A DNA stretch of 25,313 bases, taken from JBBAEV01 sp041655735. GTDB lineage: Bacteria; Bacillota_I; Bacilli_A; RF39; UBA660. The notes beneath the pieces are model-generated. The model saw only the letters and a list, made by a program, of their open reading frames with translations, was not told the DNA's origin and ran no database searches. Both the position numbers and the translations under genes were made by a program. The stretch covers positions 1 to 25,313 of the forward strand of contig JBBAEV010000011.1 in NCBI GenBank assembly GCA_041655735.1, written 5' to 3'. Shown here piece by piece: positions 7,755 to 15,200 of the stretch. Positions within the stretch are counted from its first letter, which is position 1, and every line of letters starts with the position of its first letter.

Positions 7755-9782
7755 ATGAAAATCAAAGCTGATTTTAAAGATTTTATTATGTTTATAGTAT
7801 TTGCTGTCGCAGCTTTTTATGTAATTGCTATGGCAATGGTAAATATTTCTTATTTTGCTCAAACACAAACATTTTATGGTTTAAATCCATTAATAGCCTT
7901 TTCAAAGGATTATTTTGCCTCTATTATGGCTATATATTTATTATTTATGGTAGTTATTATTGCTAGTGTCAAATCTCATTTTTTTGAAAGAGAAAAAGGG
8001 ATAGGCTTTTCTACTAATAAAAAAACTAATGGATACTCAAGATGGGCTAAGAAAAAAGAAATAAAGAAGGCTGCCAAGAAAATAAATATTCTTGATTCTG
8101 ATGTTCCTCATTCTGGATTGCCGGTTTATTATGAAAAAAACTTTTTATATGTAGATGACGATAATCATCATAGTTTAATTATCGGGTCAACTGGTTCTGG
8201 TAAAACTTGGGGTCCTATTGTCGCTATGATTAAAATATCGGCTAAAGCAGGGGAATCAATGATATTAACCGATCCCAAGGGTGAGTTATATAAAAATACT
8301 GCTAATATATTAAGAGATAAGGGATATAAAATAGTTGTTTTAAATCTTCGTGATCCTAATCAAGGTAGTGCTTGGAATCCTCTTCATTTACCTTATAAAT
8401 TATATAAAGAGGGTAATACTGACAAAGCCACAGAGCTTTTAAATGACCTTGCTATTAACATTCTTTATGAGGAAAAACAATCAAATGCTGACCCTTTCTG
8501 GGAAAAAACTGCAGCCGATTATTTTTCGGGACTTGCCCTTGCTTTATTTGATGATGCTGAAGAAAATCAAATAAACTTAAATAGTATTAACTTAATGTCA
8601 ACAGTTGGTGAGGAAAGATTTGGTGGATCAACATATATAAAAGAATACTTTGATGCGAAGGATCCAAGTAAACCTGCTTACATTCATGCCGCAAGTACAA
8701 TAAATGCTCCGAATGAAACTAAGGGAAGTATTTTATCTGTATTTAAACAAAAAATAAAATTATTTTCATCTAAAGAAAATCTTTCAGAGATGTTATCCCA
8801 TAATGATATTGATATGGCTATTATTGGTAAAGAGAAAACTGCTGTATTTATTGTTATTCAAGATGAAAAGAAAACATATCATCCACTTGCTACAACCTTT
8901 TTAAAACAATGTTATGAAACACTAATTGATGTAGCGCATCATAATGGTGGAAAATTGCCAATCAGAACTAATTTTATATTAGATGAATTTGCAAATATGC
9001 CACCTCTTACTGATGCTACGACTATGATAACTGCTGCTCGTTCAAGAGCTATTAGATTCACTATGGTTATTCAAAACTTTGCTCAATTAAATCAAGTATA
9101 TGGTAAAGAAAATGCTGAGACTTTAAAAGGAAACTGTCATAATATAATCTATTTGTTAACAGGAGAATTAACAGCTCTTGAAGAAATATCTAAATTATGT
9201 GGTGATAGGAAAATAAAAAATGGCGATAAAGAAGAAACAAGACCATTAATTTCAGTTACAGAATTACAAACTCTTCCTGAAAAGACAGCTATAGCTATTA
9301 GACAAAGATTATATCCTTATAAGTTTAAATTTACTTATGTTTTTGATATGAATTTTAACGAAAAGAAACTTGGTAAGGCAGAATTTGTTGAAAGAGATAA
9401 ATTAGAAGTTAAGGTTTTTGATGTTAAAGAATATGTAAAAACACAAAAAAGAGAAAAACTATTTGAAACATTAAATCAAAATAAAAAAGAAAATCCAATG
9501 GAAGAAAGACCTATAGGAGAAAGACCAATAGGTCCAAAACCAGATATGAGCTTTAATGTTGATGATTTAGTAAAAAGAATAGATGCTAAAATAGCGGCCC
9601 TTGAAGAAGAAGAAAGATTAGAGAAAGAAAAACAAGGAAAAGACAAAACAACTAAAGAACCAGTTGAAACTAAACCTGAAGAAAATAAACAAGAAAAACA
9701 AGCAGAAAACCCTGAAAAAGAACCAAAGCATACAATTAGTGATGATCAGTTCTTTGATGATTTCTTTAGTGATGATGAATAA
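7755..9782 (+). CDS. VirD4/TraG-like type IV coupling ATPase
   Basis: A 675-residue protein with two N-terminal membrane helices (about residues 10-32 and 52-72), Walker A GSTGSGKT at 144-151, DPKGELY soon after, and Walker B FILDEF at 407-412. These are the hallmarks of the VirD4/TraG coupling proteins that recruit DNA-protein or protein substrates to the secretion channel. The C-terminal 100 residues are highly charged, with a short GERPI repeat and an acidic end, as often seen in substrate-recruiting tails. The start has GAGGTGG upstream. It is the last gene of the block: the stop codon lies in a terminator hairpin. Confidence 0.95.
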   Translation: MKIKADFKDFIMFIVFAVAAFYVIAMAMVNISYFAQTQTFYGLNPLIAFSKDYFASIMAIYLLFMVVIIASVKSHFFEREKGIGFSTNKKTNGYSRWAKKKEIKKAAKKINILDSDVPHSGLPVYYEKNFLYVDDDNHHSLIIGSTGSGKTWGPIVAMIKISAKAGESMILTDPKGELYKNTANILRDKGYKIVVLNLRDPNQGSAWNPLHLPYKLYKEGNTDKATELLNDLAINILYEEKQSNADPFWEKTAADYFSGLALALFDDAEENQINLNSINLMSTVGEERFGGSTYIKEYFDAKDPSKPAYIHAASTINAPNETKGSILSVFKQKIKLFSSKENLSEMLSHNDIDMAIIGKEKTAVFIVIQDEKKTYHPLATTFLKQCYETLIDVAHHNGGKLPIRTNFILDEFANMPPLTDATTMITAARSRAIRFTMVIQNFAQLNQVYGKENAETLKGNCHNIIYLLTGELTALEEISKLCGDRKIKNGDKEETRPLISVTELQTLPEKTAIAIRQRLYPYKFKFTYVFDMNFNEKKLGKAEFVERDKLEVKVFDVKEYVKTQKREKLFETLNQNKKENPMEERPIGERPIGPKPDMSFNVDDLVKRIDAKIAALEEEERLEKEKQGKDKTTKEPVETKPEENKQEKQAENPEKEPKHTISDDQFFDDFFSDDE

Positions 9783-9812
9783 GTATTGGGGCTTTGCTGC
9801 AATACTTTTTTA
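9781..9812 (+). terminator. Rho-independent terminator after virD4
   Basis: The 8-bp stem AAGTATTG/CAATACTT (9781-9788 and 9800-9807) is followed by a T-rich tract. The left arm begins with the last two bases of the virD4 stop codon. It separates the secretion block from the next gene. Confidence 0.75.
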
Positions 9813-9821
9813 TTGTATAAT
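9794..9821 (+). promoter_or_regulatory. candidate promoter of the corC-like gene
   Basis: TTGCTG (9794-9799) and a perfect TATAAT (9816-9821) are separated by 16 bases. The -35 lies inside the right half of the virD4 terminator. Start of transcription near 9828 would leave a leader of under 20 bases containing the GAAAGGAAG ribosome site. Confidence 0.5.
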
Positions 9822-9844
9822 AGTAGTAGAAAGGAAGAATATAA

Positions 9845-10591
9845 GTGGACTTATCAGTTATATTATTGATACTGGTATTATTAATATTACTTTTTGCTTC
9901 AGCATTCTTCTCTGCTAGCGAAACAGTGTTTTCAACAGTTAATATTATAAGATTGAAAAAAGATAAAGAAAAAGGTAAAAAAGGAGCTAAAGAAGCTTTT
10001 GAAATAGCTAATCACTTTGATAAGTCTTTATCAACTATTTTGGTAGGCAATAATTTAGTTAATATAATGTTTACTGCTATTACTACTACTATTTTTACTA
10101 ATGCTTATGGAGTAAATGGAGTTATAATAAGTACTATAGTTGTTACTTTAGTAATTTTATTTTTTGGAGAATTTTTACCTAAAAAAATAGGACGTAAAAA
10201 TCCTAATAAATTAGCTTTAAAGTTTTCTAAGTTTTTAAAAGTTTTAAGTATTATTTTATATCCTATAACTAAGATAATTTTATTTTTTAGCAAAGGTATG
10301 ACCAAGGTATATGATATACCATCTGACAATAATCCTTCTGTTACTGAAGATGAATTAATTTCAATTGTAGAAACAATTGAAGAAGAAGGAGTGTTAGAAG
10401 AAGCTGAAAGTGATTTGATAAAATCAGCTATTGAATTTGATGATCATACTATTAACAATATCTATACTAAAAAAGAAGATATAGTTACAATAAATGTTAA
10501 TGAGAATAATAATAGCATTATTAAAATAATGGTAAACAATCATTATTCAAGAGTTCCTATTTATAAAGATAATCCTGATAATATAATTTGA
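9845..10591 (+). CDS. CNNM/CorC-family membrane protein, N-terminal part ending at an in-frame TGA
   Basis: GTG start with AAAGGAAG upstream. The 248 codons before the TGA (10589-10591) encode a CNNM-type membrane domain (SASETVFS near residue 24, then three or so hydrophobic helices to about 145) and the first part of a CBS-pair region (RVPIYKDNPDNII). Members are implicated in Mg2+ or other divalent-cation transport. The same frame stays open after the TGA for 86 more codons with clear CBS sequence, so the stop interrupts a domain. The family normally has Gly at this position (GGA would differ by one base). Nonsense mutation, readthrough and sequence error are all possible. See the separate entry for the remaining frame and the hairpin. 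Confidence 0.8.
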   Translation: MDLSVILLILVLLILLFASAFFSASETVFSTVNIIRLKKDKEKGKKGAKEAFEIANHFDKSLSTILVGNNLVNIMFTAITTTIFTNAYGVNGVIISTIVVTLVILFFGEFLPKKIGRKNPNKLALKFSKFLKVLSIILYPITKIILFFSKGMTKVYDIPSDNNPSVTEDELISIVETIEEEGVLEEAESDLIKSAIEFDDHTINNIYTKKEDIVTINVNENNNSIIKIMVNNHYSRVPIYKDNPDNII

Positions 10592-10601
10592 ATATTATCA
10601 G
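10575..10601 (+). repeat. perfect 10-bp inverted repeat with the in-frame TGA in its loop
   Basis: CTGATAATAT (10575-10584) and ATATTATCAG (10592-10601) are exact reverse complements separated by the 7-base loop AATTTGA, whose last three bases are the TGA that interrupts the corC-like frame. There is no T tract after it, so it is not an ordinary terminator. The arms also encode conserved CBS residues, so the pairing could be accidental. Confidence 0.6.
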
Positions 10602-10852
10602 AAAAAGATTATTTAAGTGAATATATAAAAAATAAAGAAGTTGACATTAGAAAATTAATGAGAAGGCCTACTGTTGTTAGGAATAATATGAAGATATCTA
10701 ATTTATTAAACTTATTAAAAGAAAAACAAGAACACTTGGCTATTGTTAAAGATACTAGTAATAACTTATTAGGGATAATAACGTTAGAAGATTCAATTGA
10801 ATATCTAGTTGGTGAAATATATGATGAACATGATGAAATAGGCACTAAATAG
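10592..10852 (+). pseudogene. in-frame continuation of the corC-like gene (CBS domain remainder)
   Basis: This is the same reading frame as 9845-10591, continuing from the base after the TGA to a TAG at 10850-10852 without further disruption. It encodes ILSEKDYL and later EHLAIVKD, GIITLEDSIEYLVGEIYDEHDE, the typical end of a CBS pair in CorC-like proteins. No convincing ribosome site precedes the internal ATG at 10658, so independent translation is unlikely. The protein would end just after the CBS pair and lack the C-terminal transporter-associated domain found in many family members. If the TGA is read, the whole product is about 335 residues; if not, this part is dead. Confidence 0.75.
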
Positions 10853-10866
10853 TGCCTATTTTTATA
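10836..10866 (+). terminator. strong terminator of the corC-like gene
   Basis: An 11-bp perfect stem, AAATAGGCACT (10836-10846) and AGTGCCTATTT (10851-10861), encloses the 4-base loop AAAT and is followed by T-rich sequence. The TAG stop lies at the loop-stem junction. Confidence 0.85.
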
Positions 10867-10885
10867 TCATATATTAGGTGATTAT

Positions 10886-11179
10886 ATGAATTCTGATATA
10901 ACTGTTAAAAAATTAAAAGAATTAATATCTACTAATATACAAATAATAGACATTAGAAGCGAAGAAGATTTTAAACATGGCTTTATACCTAATGCTCTTA
11001 ATATTTCTTTATATCAATTAAGACTGTTTCCTGAACATTACTTAAATAAAAATAGTGTTTATTATCTTTATTGTAATGAAGGAGATAAGAGTGACAATCT
11101 TTGTAGAGAACTTACTGAAAAAGGTTATAAAGTAATTAATATAATAGGAGGTTATAGGAAATGGATTATAGATAATTAA
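10886..11179 (+). CDS. single-domain rhodanese-like protein
   Basis: A 97-residue stand-alone rhodanese domain, the usual size for the family. IIDIRSEEDFKHGFIPNALNI at about residues 20-40 is the canonical first half. The active-site loop is CNEGDKS with Cys63, the sulfur-carrying residue, followed by a Gly-Gly-x-x-x-Trp end (GGYRKW). Such proteins transfer sulfane sulfur or act in redox and sulfur trafficking in the cytoplasm; the partner is not shown by context. The start is supported by AGGTGAT. A terminator separates it from the corC-like gene and another follows it. Confidence 0.88.
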   Translation: MNSDITVKKLKELISTNIQIIDIRSEEDFKHGFIPNALNISLYQLRLFPEHYLNKNSVYYLYCNEGDKSDNLCRELTEKGYKVINIIGGYRKWIIDN

Positions 11180-11208
11180 TAAGATTTAAATATCTTATTT
11201 TATTATTC
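11178..11208 (+). terminator. weak terminator after the rhodanese gene
   Basis: The 8-bp stem AATAAGAT/ATCTTATT (11178-11185 and 11192-11199) has a 6-base loop and then a T-rich run. The left arm starts in the stop codon. The stem is mostly A/T, so its strength is uncertain. Confidence 0.5.
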
Positions 11209-11220
11209 GTTAATTTATAT

Positions 11221-11226
11221 TATAAT
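11221..11226 (+). promoter_or_regulatory. candidate -10 element for the TVP38-like gene
   Basis: A perfect TATAAT lies 22 bases before the ATG at 11248 and just after the rhodanese terminator. No good -35 is seen at standard spacing. Confidence 0.35.
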
Positions 11227-11247
11227 AAGTATGAAAGGGGTACAAAA

Positions 11248-11823
11248 ATGGAAGTGTTTGTGGAAGATATTATAGATATAGTTCAGAATCTAATAGAAAA
11301 TTTTGGCCCCTTTATTGGGATTATTGTTATTATATTTGAATCAATGTTTCCAATTGTTCCTTTAGCGATCTTTATTGCCCTAAATATATTAGTATATGGT
11401 CCTGTATGGGGTTATATATTATCATGGATGGCTACTATAATAGGATGTATGTTATCATTTGTTGTTTTTAGAAATTTCTTTCATAGATACATTAATAAAA
11501 TATTTAAGAATAAAAAACGATATCAGAAATTGAGAAGGTGGATATCTAATGTCAGATTTTCTCATCTAGTATTATTGGTTGCTTTACCGTTTACCCCAGC
11601 TTTTGCGGTTAATATATCAGCTGGATTATCAGATATAAGTAAAAGAAAGTTCTTTCTCGCAATATTAGTGGGTAAGCCTTTCATGGTTTATTTTTGGGGT
11701 TATGTAGGATATAATTTCTTTGAAATATTTTCCCGCCCTAGAGTTTTATTAGATGTTGTATTATTATTAACTGTGGCTTATATCGTATCATTAATTGTTG
11801 AAAGAAAATTAAAGATAAAATAG
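11248..11823 (+). CDS. TVP38/TMEM64 (VTT/DedA superfamily) membrane protein
   Basis: A 191-residue polytopic membrane protein. ESMFPIVPLAIFIALNILVYGPVWGY and the later FSHLVLLVALPFTPAFAVNISAGLSDIS are the two paired re-entrant/helix segments typical of the VTT (SNARE-associated) domain, including the conserved proline and Gly-rich turns. DedA/TVP38 proteins act in phospholipid translocation and membrane homeostasis; the precise lipid here is unknown. AAAGGGG precedes the ATG. The rmuC gene follows 9 bases later with its own AGGAGG, so they probably form one operon. Confidence 0.85.
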   Translation: MEVFVEDIIDIVQNLIENFGPFIGIIVIIFESMFPIVPLAIFIALNILVYGPVWGYILSWMATIIGCMLSFVVFRNFFHRYINKIFKNKKRYQKLRRWISNVRFSHLVLLVALPFTPAFAVNISAGLSDISKRKFFLAILVGKPFMVYFWGYVGYNFFEIFSRPRVLLDVVLLLTVAYIVSLIVERKLKIK

Positions 11824-11832
11824 GAGGTTATT

Positions 11833-12897
11833 ATGGAGTATATAATTATAGGTTTATTAATATTAGTGATTATATTAATTACTATATCATTATTTAAAAA
11901 TATTAATGAATCTAATATTACAGAAAGATTAGGAAGATTTGAAACAAATATTACTAAAGAATTAGGTAATTTTAGAACAGATATAAACAAAGAATTAACA
12001 GATAATTTTATTACCCTTAATGAAAAGATAGAACATCGTCTTAATTTAATTAACGACAAAGTAAATGAAAGATTAGATTATAATTTTGAAAAAACTAATA
12101 AAACTTTTTCTAATGTATTAGAAAGATTGTCTAAAATAGATGAAGCACAAAAGAAAATAGATAGTTTATCAAGTGATATTGTGTCTTTACAAAGTGTTTT
12201 AACTGATAAGAAGAGTAGAGGGATATTTGGTGAGGTTAATCTAAAACATATATTATCTAGTGTATTTGGCGAAAAAAATGATAAGATATATCAGCTTCAA
12301 TATAAGTTAAGTAATGACACTTTAGCCGATTGTGTTTTATTTGCCCCTGAACCGCTAGGTACTATTGCGATAGATTCTAAATTTCCTTTAGAAAATTATC
12401 GAATAATGGTTGATAAAAATAATAGTAATAATGAAAGAGAACAAGCAGAAAAATTATTTAAAAGTGATATGAAAAAACATATTGATGCGATTAGTTCTAA
12501 GTATATTATTACTGGACAAACAACAAATCAAGCAATTTTATTCTTACCCGCGGAAGCTATTTTTGCGGAAGTAAATGCCTATCATCAAGATTTAATTGAA
12601 TATGCTTATAAAAAAAGAATATGGATTACATCTCCTACCACTTTAATAAGTACTTTAACTATCATTCAAATGATTATAAAAAATATGGAAAGAGATAAAT
12701 ATACAAGTATTATTCATACTGAGTTAAATAAATTAGGAGAAGAATTTTCTCGTTATAAAAACAGATGGGACAAGCTATCGCGCAGTATTCAAACAGTAAA
12801 TAAAGACGTAGAAGACCTTAACATTACTACTGAAAAAATAAGTAAGAGATTTAATTCTATATCAGGAGTTGAAATAGAAGAAATAGAAACCAAATAA
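11833..12897 (+). CDS. rmuC: RmuC-family DNA recombination protein
   Basis: A 354-residue protein. It starts with a membrane helix (about residues 3-22), followed by a coiled coil (about 28-118) and the RmuC nuclease-like domain. RGIFGEVNLKHIL, CVLFAPEPLGTIAIDSKFPLENY and FLPAEAIFAEV are the conserved segments of the domain, with Asp and Lys of DSKFP among its restriction-enzyme-fold residues. RmuC limits certain recombination or inversion events in E. coli; the biochemical role remains poorly defined. The start is supported by AGGAGG at 11822-11827. A terminator that takes in the stop codon ends the operon. Confidence 0.93.
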   Translation: MEYIIIGLLILVIILITISLFKNINESNITERLGRFETNITKELGNFRTDINKELTDNFITLNEKIEHRLNLINDKVNERLDYNFEKTNKTFSNVLERLSKIDEAQKKIDSLSSDIVSLQSVLTDKKSRGIFGEVNLKHILSSVFGEKNDKIYQLQYKLSNDTLADCVLFAPEPLGTIAIDSKFPLENYRIMVDKNNSNNEREQAEKLFKSDMKKHIDAISSKYIITGQTTNQAILFLPAEAIFAEVNAYHQDLIEYAYKKRIWITSPTTLISTLTIIQMIIKNMERDKYTSIIHTELNKLGEEFSRYKNRWDKLSRSIQTVNKDVEDLNITTEKISKRFNSISGVEIEEIETK

Positions 12898-12916
12898 AGA
12901 GCTAAGCTCTTTTTTG
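12896..12916 (+). terminator. terminator after rmuC
   Basis: A 7-bp stem, AAAGAGC/GCTCTTT, with a 3-base loop is followed by three more Ts. The first two bases belong to the rmuC stop codon. Confidence 0.8.
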
Positions 12917-12960
12917 TTTCTATTTTTATTATTAATAAATATTATTTAATAGGTGATAAT

Positions 12961-13185
12961 ATGTTTTATCGTATCTTTTTCTTATTATTAGGCTTTGGAT
13001 TCATGATAATTGGTTTTATGTATATAATTTCATATATGAATTTAATGACAATTGGGTATACTTTTAATGAATATATTAATTTTATTTGTAAAAGAATTGA
13101 ATGTATTATTGCCTTGATAGGTTTAATAATATGTAGTATTACAATTTATATCCCAGGAGGTAGAAAAAATGACTTATATATATGA
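12961..13185 (+). CDS. small two-helix membrane protein of unknown function
   Basis: A 74-residue protein with hydrophobic segments at about residues 5-30 and 45-65 and a short polar C-terminus with GGRKNDLY. I do not recognise a named family. The ribosome site GGTGATAATATG is one of the recurrent perfect start contexts in this window, so the gene is probably real. Its TGA stop lies inside the next gene (17-base overlap), and an in-frame TAA follows four codons later. Coupling to the downstream gene suggests a shared role. Confidence 0.7.
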   Translation: MFYRIFFLLLGFGFMIIGFMYIISYMNLMTIGYTFNEYINFICKRIECIIALIGLIICSITIYIPGGRKNDLYI

Positions 13186-13816
13186 TATATTACTTAATTG
13201 GACAGATGAAAAACCATATGAATTTTATGAATGGCAAATTAATGATATGTTGGAGCAAATAAAGAAAATACCAGTTATTAAAGTTGAAAAGGATACTTTT
13301 TGTCACTTAAAAAATAGTAATATTATAATACCATATTCTATATTACAAAAAATAAATAAAAAAACTATTACTGAATCAAGTAGAATATCCACATATTTAG
13401 ATTATGTTTCATTATTTACCGATGGATTAGACGTAATAGCAGTAGAATTTAATAAAAAGGGTAAATCATTAATGAAAAGTAGTCTATTACTAGATGAAAT
13501 GGAAGAAATATTAGAAATATCAAAGAGATTAGAAATAATACCATTTGATTGCAAGGTTGTAAAAACAAATAATAAAGATGAATTTTCAACAAGATTAGAA
13601 AAAGAATACAAAAGATTAGTTATAAAAGAATTAAATAGTATCAATAGTAATAAAAATATTGATAAACTAAAATATTTATACTATGAATGGTTCAATGAAA
13701 TAAGTAATGATTTTAATCATATGTATAATAAATTAAAAAACATTTTTAATAATGAATGGACTAAAAAACATATTGAATTATATAATTTAATTAAATTATC
13801 TTACATAAAAAAATAG
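13169..13816 (+). CDS. DUF3603-like protein of unknown function
   Basis: A 215-residue soluble protein starting behind a perfect AGGAGG (13155-13160). The pattern YIYDILLNW, EFYEWQINDMLEQIKKIPVIKV, then SLFTDGLDVIAVEF and SLLLDEMEEI resembles DUF3603 proteins of low-GC Gram-positives, from memory only. Function unknown. It overlaps the small membrane protein gene upstream. It converges on trpS with only two bases between the stop codons, and I see no clear hairpin there, so termination of this pair is unexplained. Confidence 0.6.
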   Translation: MTYIYDILLNWTDEKPYEFYEWQINDMLEQIKKIPVIKVEKDTFCHLKNSNIIIPYSILQKINKKTITESSRISTYLDYVSLFTDGLDVIAVEFNKKGKSLMKSSLLLDEMEEILEISKRLEIIPFDCKVVKTNNKDEFSTRLEKEYKRLVIKELNSINSNKNIDKLKYLYYEWFNEISNDFNHMYNKLKNIFNNEWTKKHIELYNLIKLSYIKK

Positions 13817-13818
13817 AA

Positions 13819-14805
13819 TTATAAACCTAATCCTATTCTTTCTTGTACTATTTTAAATTTTTCTTTTGCTAAAGGAATTACTTTTGCTATTCCTTTAGTT
13901 AATGTTTCATCAATAATGTCTGATTCTAATATTTCATGATATTTTTGTTGAATTGGTTCAATTGTACCTACTACTACATCAGCAACTTTTTTCTTAAACT
14001 CACCATAATTACTATTTTTAAATTTTTCTTCTACCATGTCTATACTTTCACTAGTTAATGATACATAAATATCTATTAAATTTGTTATACCTGCCTTATT
14101 ATTTTCATCATATTTAATCTTATTATCACTATCAGTAACTGCACTCATTATTTTTTTTCTAATTAGATTCACATCATCTAGTAAAAATATTGTCCCTTTG
14201 TCATCCTCCGGAGCCGATTTACTCATTTTTTTTAATGGATCTTGTAGATTTTTTATACGGGCACCAACTTTTGGAATAATTGGTATTGGTATTTTAAATA
14301 ATCCCCCATACTTTTTATTCATTCTTTCTGCAATATCCCTTGTTATTTCCACATGCTGTTTTTGATCATCACCAACAGGAACTGCATATGCATCATAAAT
14401 AATAATATCACTAGCCATTAATACAGGATAAGTAAAAAGCGCTGTAGAAATAGATTCTTGTTTTTGATTTTGTGATTTATCTTTAAATTGTGTCATTCTG
14501 GAAAGTTCCCCTATATAAGTATGACATTCTAATATCCAACTCAATTGTGTATGATACGGATTATCTGATTGAACAAATATAGTGTTTTTTTCAGGATCTA
14601 ATCCACATGCCAAATAAAGAGCTAATAAACTCCTAATTCTGTGTTTTAGATTCTTATCTTGATTAACGGTAATTGCATGTAAATCTGCGACAAATATAAA
14701 CATCTCATATTCATTTTGAAAATTGATAAATTGTTTTAAAGCCCCTATATAATTACCTAATGTTAAATTACCAGAAGGTTGTATTCCGGATACTATTCTT
14801 TTCAT
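13819..14805 (-). CDS. trpS: tryptophanyl-tRNA synthetase
   Basis: Attaches tryptophan to tRNA-Trp. The 328-residue protein has the class I signature PSGNLTLGNY at residues 10-19 (HIGH equivalent) and KMSKS at 193-197, plus GDDQKQHVEITRDIA, all typical of bacterial TrpRS, and the family's usual length. I chose ATG 14805 because AGAGGTG lies just upstream; a longer frame starting with GTG at 14814 would begin inside that site. No T-box or trp leader fits in the roughly 40 bases before it. A candidate extended -10 lies at 14824-14832. Confidence 0.95.
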   Translation of the reverse strand: MKRIVSGIQPSGNLTLGNYIGALKQFINFQNEYEMFIFVADLHAITVNQDKNLKHRIRSLLALYLACGLDPEKNTIFVQSDNPYHTQLSWILECHTYIGELSRMTQFKDKSQNQKQESISTALFTYPVLMASDIIIYDAYAVPVGDDQKQHVEITRDIAERMNKKYGGLFKIPIPIIPKVGARIKNLQDPLKKMSKSAPEDDKGTIFLLDDVNLIRKKIMSAVTDSDNKIKYDENNKAGITNLIDIYVSLTSESIDMVEEKFKNSNYGEFKKKVADVVVGTIEPIQQKYHEILESDIIDETLTKGIAKVIPLAKEKFKIVQERIGLGL

Positions 14806-14823
14806 ATATAACACCTCTTTTCA

Positions 14824-14832
14824 ATATTATCA
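14824..14832 (-). promoter_or_regulatory. candidate extended -10 promoter of trpS
   Basis: On the minus strand this reads TGATAATAT (TGn plus TAATAT), about 20 bases before the trpS ATG and downstream of the preceding terminator. No clear -35 is visible. Confidence 0.4.
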
Positions 14833-14840
14833 TAAAATAG

Positions 14841-14868
14841 AGAAAATAAAAATGCCCTAAGGCATTTT
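14841..14868 (-). terminator. terminator of the small membrane protein gene, upstream of trpS
   Basis: The stem AAAATGCC/GGCATTTT (14849-14856 and 14861-14868) has a 4-base loop. On the minus strand it is followed by a T-rich stretch. It includes part of the stop codon of the preceding gene and implies that trpS has its own promoter. Confidence 0.75.
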
Positions 14869-15115
14869 ATTTTTTAGATTTTTTGTTAAAAATAATTAAA
14901 GCGGCCTCATATCCTACTCTTATAAGGATTAAACTAAATATAAAGTTAATTATAAACCAAATAACATCAAAAAAACCCATATATTCAGCATAATCAAAAA
15001 GCCAATCAAGTTTTCCAATCACAAAAACAACAAGCCAGGCCCAAAAAATATATTTTAAATATTTTCCTACAGTGATTTTTTCTGAACAAAAAAAGTTTTT
15101 TAAAAATTTATCCAT
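14867..15115 (-). CDS. small membrane protein, DUF4282-like
   Basis: An 82-residue protein starting at ATG 15115 behind AGGAGG. The frame is open upstream to 15163, but that start would precede the predicted transcription start near 15128. Two hydrophobic segments occupy about residues 20-37 and 48-72. The C-terminal pattern LILIRVGYEAALIIFN resembles the end of DUF4282 membrane proteins, a tentative match. Function unknown. It has its own strong promoter and terminator, so it is a single-gene unit between gatB and trpS. Confidence 0.7.
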   Translation of the reverse strand: MDKFLKNFFCSEKITVGKYLKYIFWAWLVVFVIGKLDWLFDYAEYMGFFDVIWFIINFIFSLILIRVGYEAALIIFNKKSKK

Positions 15116-15134
15116 GTCATTACCTCCTAATAAA

Positions 15135-15163
15135 ATTATATAAATAAAAATATGTAAAATCAA
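15135..15163 (-). promoter_or_regulatory. sigma-A-type promoter of the small membrane protein gene
   Basis: On the minus strand, TTGATT (15158-15163), a 17-base spacer and TATAAT (15135-15140). The match is close to consensus, with ideal spacing and position for the ATG at 15115. Confidence 0.7.
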
Positions 15164-15200
15164 TAGTATTATATAGAAAAAAATAAAACATGTAAACTTT

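Noticed and set aside
9845..10852. UGA read as tryptophan throughout (Mycoplasma code)
   Set aside because: All tryptophans in the intact genes are TGG, and several genes end sensibly at TGA. In such AT-rich DNA a UGA=Trp code would give many in-frame TGA codons; only one is seen, at a site that is normally Gly.
10658..10852. Separate 64-residue gene
   Set aside because: It is the same frame as the upstream corC-like gene, carries the missing CBS sequence and has no ribosome site.
14806..14866. T-box or trp leader upstream of trpS
   Set aside because: Only about 40 bases separate the preceding terminator from the trpS ribosome site, too short for a T-box.
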